Assembly: GCF_000368925.1 (NCBI RefSeq)
Contig: NZ_KB849756.1
Span: 1,896,383 to 1,960,382, forward strand
From: Acinetobacter bereziniae LMG 1003 = CIP 70.12
Lineage (GTDB): Bacteria > Pseudomonadota > Gammaproteobacteria > Pseudomonadales > Moraxellaceae
Direction: 5' to 3'
Length of the DNA stretch: 64,000 nt
Position 1 is the stretch's first letter, and each line of letters begins with the position of its first letter. The position numbers were made by a program, and so were the translations under genes. The notes beneath the pieces are model-generated. The model was not told the origin of the DNA. It was given only the letters and a program-made list of their open reading frames with translations, and did no database searches. This document shows, in pieces, positions 62,779-64,000 of the stretch.

Positions 62779-62956
62779 CTAATCCTGCGACTTTAAGTTT
62801 TCAGGAACAGGATATTTTTTCAATAACTCAGCATCATCTTCTCGATCCCAACGCCCAAGCCACCAATCACATTGTTCAGGCTGAAAAAATACAGGTTCCC
62901 ACTCTGCCAATGAATCGGCATATTGCGTTAACGGAAGCATTTTTTCTCGAATTGGC
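62779..62956 (-). pseudogene. Detached C-terminal tail of the immunity gene (out of frame)
   Basis: This stretch keeps an open frame that continues the immunity protein: after LTQY it reads ADSLAEWEPVFF, QCDWWLGRWDRED and KKYPVPENLKSQD, then a stop at 62779. It is cut off from its gene by the 70-bp duplication at 62921-63060. Removing one repeat unit restores a 359-residue protein. The next gene copy, at the window edge, ends with nearly the same residues. Confidence 0.8.
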
Positions 62957-63060
62957 TTAAGAATATTGTTTAACGCTTGATAACCTTGTGTATTGCGTTA
63001 ACGGAAGCATTTTTTCTCGAATTGGTTTAAGAATATTGTTTAACGCTTGATAACCTTGTG
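62921..63060. repeat. Exact 70-bp tandem duplication inside a gene
   Basis: Two adjacent 70-base units (62921-62990 and 62991-63060), both starting TATTGCGTTAACGG and ending TAACCTTGTG. They differ at one base, GGCTTAAG against GGTTTAAG. Seventy is not a multiple of three, so the reading frame shifts. Confidence 0.95.
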
Positions 63061-63928
63061 GGCGTGGTAAACCTATTCTTGCCAATTGTGGTGATTCATC
63101 TGCTCTAAAAAATACTCCACCATTGATCGGTTCTAAACGTAATGGCGTATTCGGGTCTTGTTGTTGAATCGCTTGTACTTTATCTAGTTTTTCAAGCCAC
63201 GGCTGACCGAGATACACCAACCAAGCTGTTGAACGTACACCTTTTTCTAAAGAAGGTTCATCATTGTCTACAGCACTAGACTGAGATTTTTTTTCTATAT
63301 CTAAACCAAGATACCGATAGGCTGTAGCAGTATCAAAAGCCTGCCACGGTACCGCTTGAGTAAAATCTAAGGGTTGTCCGACGCGATAACCACAATAGGC
63401 TTGTTCTATCTTAATTTCCCGAACTATTGATTTAAAAAAATCGATATATTGCAATCGTCGATCACTATGATTGGTAAAATCAAATGGAAAAATAAAATTG
63501 ACCGTTGAGTACCATTCGTTATTTGCAAAATCAGGACAAAAAGAAGATTTAACTCCATATTGAGGAGCAAAGCTCATTTTCGCTTGATCTGAAAAATAAT
63601 AAACTAATGAACTATCTAGTTTTTTTCCACGTATATCTTCAATCCAGTTTTCAGGAAAACCTTCTTTCCGAAACTTTCGTTCTCTTTGCTTATTAACCGA
63701 TGCTTCTCGAACAAATTCAATTCCAGTTAATTGAATATATTCAATAACTTTATTAAAAAAATACTCTCTGACCGCTAATTGATCACCATCATAAAACCAA
63801 AAAGACATCATTAAATTTAAACGGACGGGTTCTATTTTTGACTCAATATCCACATAAGGTAAAGTATAATCTTGTGTCTGTTCAATCTGATCTAACCAAG
63901 CTTCTGCTTGTTGAAATAACTCATCCAT
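62957..63928 (-). CDS. Type VI immunity-like protein (DUF3396/TsiV family), C-terminally frameshifted
   Basis: A 323-residue protein of the DUF3396 kind, which includes immunity proteins against type VI secretion effectors. Features seen are the early VRLNLMMSFWFYDGD, WYSTVNFIFPFDF in the middle and RSTAWLVYLGQPWLEKL, GVFFRADESPQLARIG later. Residues 1-313 are original; the last ten (TRLSSVKQYS) come from the frameshift caused by the 70-bp duplication, which removes a 46-residue tail rich in Trp. The protein may be inactive. A second, similar gene ends 28 bases upstream of its start codon at the window edge, so the genes form a tandem array. Family call is from recollected motifs. Confidence 0.75.
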   Translation of the reverse strand: MDELFQQAEAWLDQIEQTQDYTLPYVDIESKIEPVRLNLMMSFWFYDGDQLAVREYFFNKVIEYIQLTGIEFVREASVNKQRERKFRKEGFPENWIEDIRGKKLDSSLVYYFSDQAKMSFAPQYGVKSSFCPDFANNEWYSTVNFIFPFDFTNHSDRRLQYIDFFKSIVREIKIEQAYCGYRVGQPLDFTQAVPWQAFDTATAYRYLGLDIEKKSQSSAVDNDEPSLEKGVRSTAWLVYLGQPWLEKLDKVQAIQQQDPNTPLRLEPINGGVFFRADESPQLARIGLPRPQGYQALNNILKPIREKMLPLTQYTRLSSVKQYS

Positions 63929-63955
63929 TATTTATCAACATCCCATAAATCAAAT

Positions 63956-64000
63956 CTAATCCTGTGGCTTTAAGTTTTCAGGAACAGGATATTTTTTCAA
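63956..64000 (-). CDS. 3' end of a second immunity-like gene, cut by window edge
   Basis: Only the last 14 codons and the stop are visible (LKKYPVPENLKPQD). They match the tail at 62779 with one residue changed (S to P). Its stop lies 27 bases before the start codon of the next copy, so the two are probably one operon. Confidence 0.8.
   Translation of the reverse strand: MKKYPVPENLKPQD

Noticed and set aside
62766..62960. 64-codon plus-strand open frame
   Set aside because: It is antisense to the detached immunity-gene tail, whose minus-strand reading matches the next gene copy.
1..64000. CRISPR array, rRNA operon, complete insertion sequence or prophage
   Set aside because: No regularly spaced repeats, rRNA sequence, intact transposase or phage structural genes were seen.

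Overview
The window is chromosomal DNA from an Acinetobacter-like gammaproteobacterium (Moraxellaceae). The evidence is moderate AT-richness, the class II polyphosphate:AMP phosphotransferase, a UbiE with a long N-terminal extension, and the gene order ponA / pilMNOPQ-aroK-aroB-SPOR protein-gltB-gltD that is shared with Pseudomonas and Acinetobacter. Most of the window is core housekeeping DNA. Two short accessory patches, 8.2-12.7 kb and 62.8-64.0 kb, carry less familiar genes.

Layout. 0-4.7 kb: the start of recC (runs off the left edge), a small membrane protein, a structured intergenic repeat, the polyphosphate enzyme pap and an Acinetobacter-type hypothetical gene. 4.8-8.1 kb: the ubiquinone operon ubiE-ubiJ-ubiB. 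8.2-12.7 kb: the first accessory patch. It holds a stand-alone VgrG-like tail with two unknown co-transcribed genes (probable type VI secretion cargo locus), an orphan protein with the N-terminal signature of proteasome/HslV peptidases, a short element with terminal inverted repeats, and two small cysteine-motif proteins. 12.9-18.0 kb: a patatin-like lipase, a second copy of the intergenic repeat, a flavoprotein monooxygenase, a possibly frameshifted small gene, hisIE and a pentapeptide-repeat protein. 18.0-23.3 kb: a Tat-exported PhoX phosphatase with a Pho-box-like promoter, a UvrD-like helicase and an AAA/ABC-type ATPase whose nucleotide-hydrolysis motifs are degenerate. 23.7-29.9 kb: a complete Mrp/Pha cation/proton antiporter operon (A-B fusion, C, D, E, F, G). 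30.1-31.7 kb: riboflavin synthase and a PF10118-type metal-dependent hydrolase.

32.0-46.2 kb, minus strand: pilM-N-O-P-Q (type IV pilus alignment complex and secretin), aroK, aroB, a SPOR-domain protein, and gltB and gltD (glutamate synthase). ponA (PBP1a) is divergent from pilM. 48.9-57.0 kb, minus strand: rlmA, then the front part of the division/cell wall cluster in the transcription order rsmH-ftsL-ftsI-murE-murF-mraY, with no mraZ in front. 57.1-60.0 kb: a GNAT acetyltransferase and two separately transcribed sulfate-binding protein paralogues. 60.4-62.6 kb: a small secreted protein, gltX, tRNA-Ala(GGC) and tRNA-Glu(UUC). 62.8-64.0 kb: the second accessory patch, a tandem array of DUF3396/TsiV-like type VI immunity genes. 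One copy has been frameshifted by an exact 70-bp tandem duplication.

The strongest candidates for undescribed biology are the orphan proteasome-like Ntn hydrolase at 10.7 kb, the natural Walker-B Glu-to-Gln ATPase at 21.9 kb beside a UvrD helicase, the VgrG-tail cargo module, and the decaying immunity array. All assignments come from reading motifs and gene order. No database search was possible.
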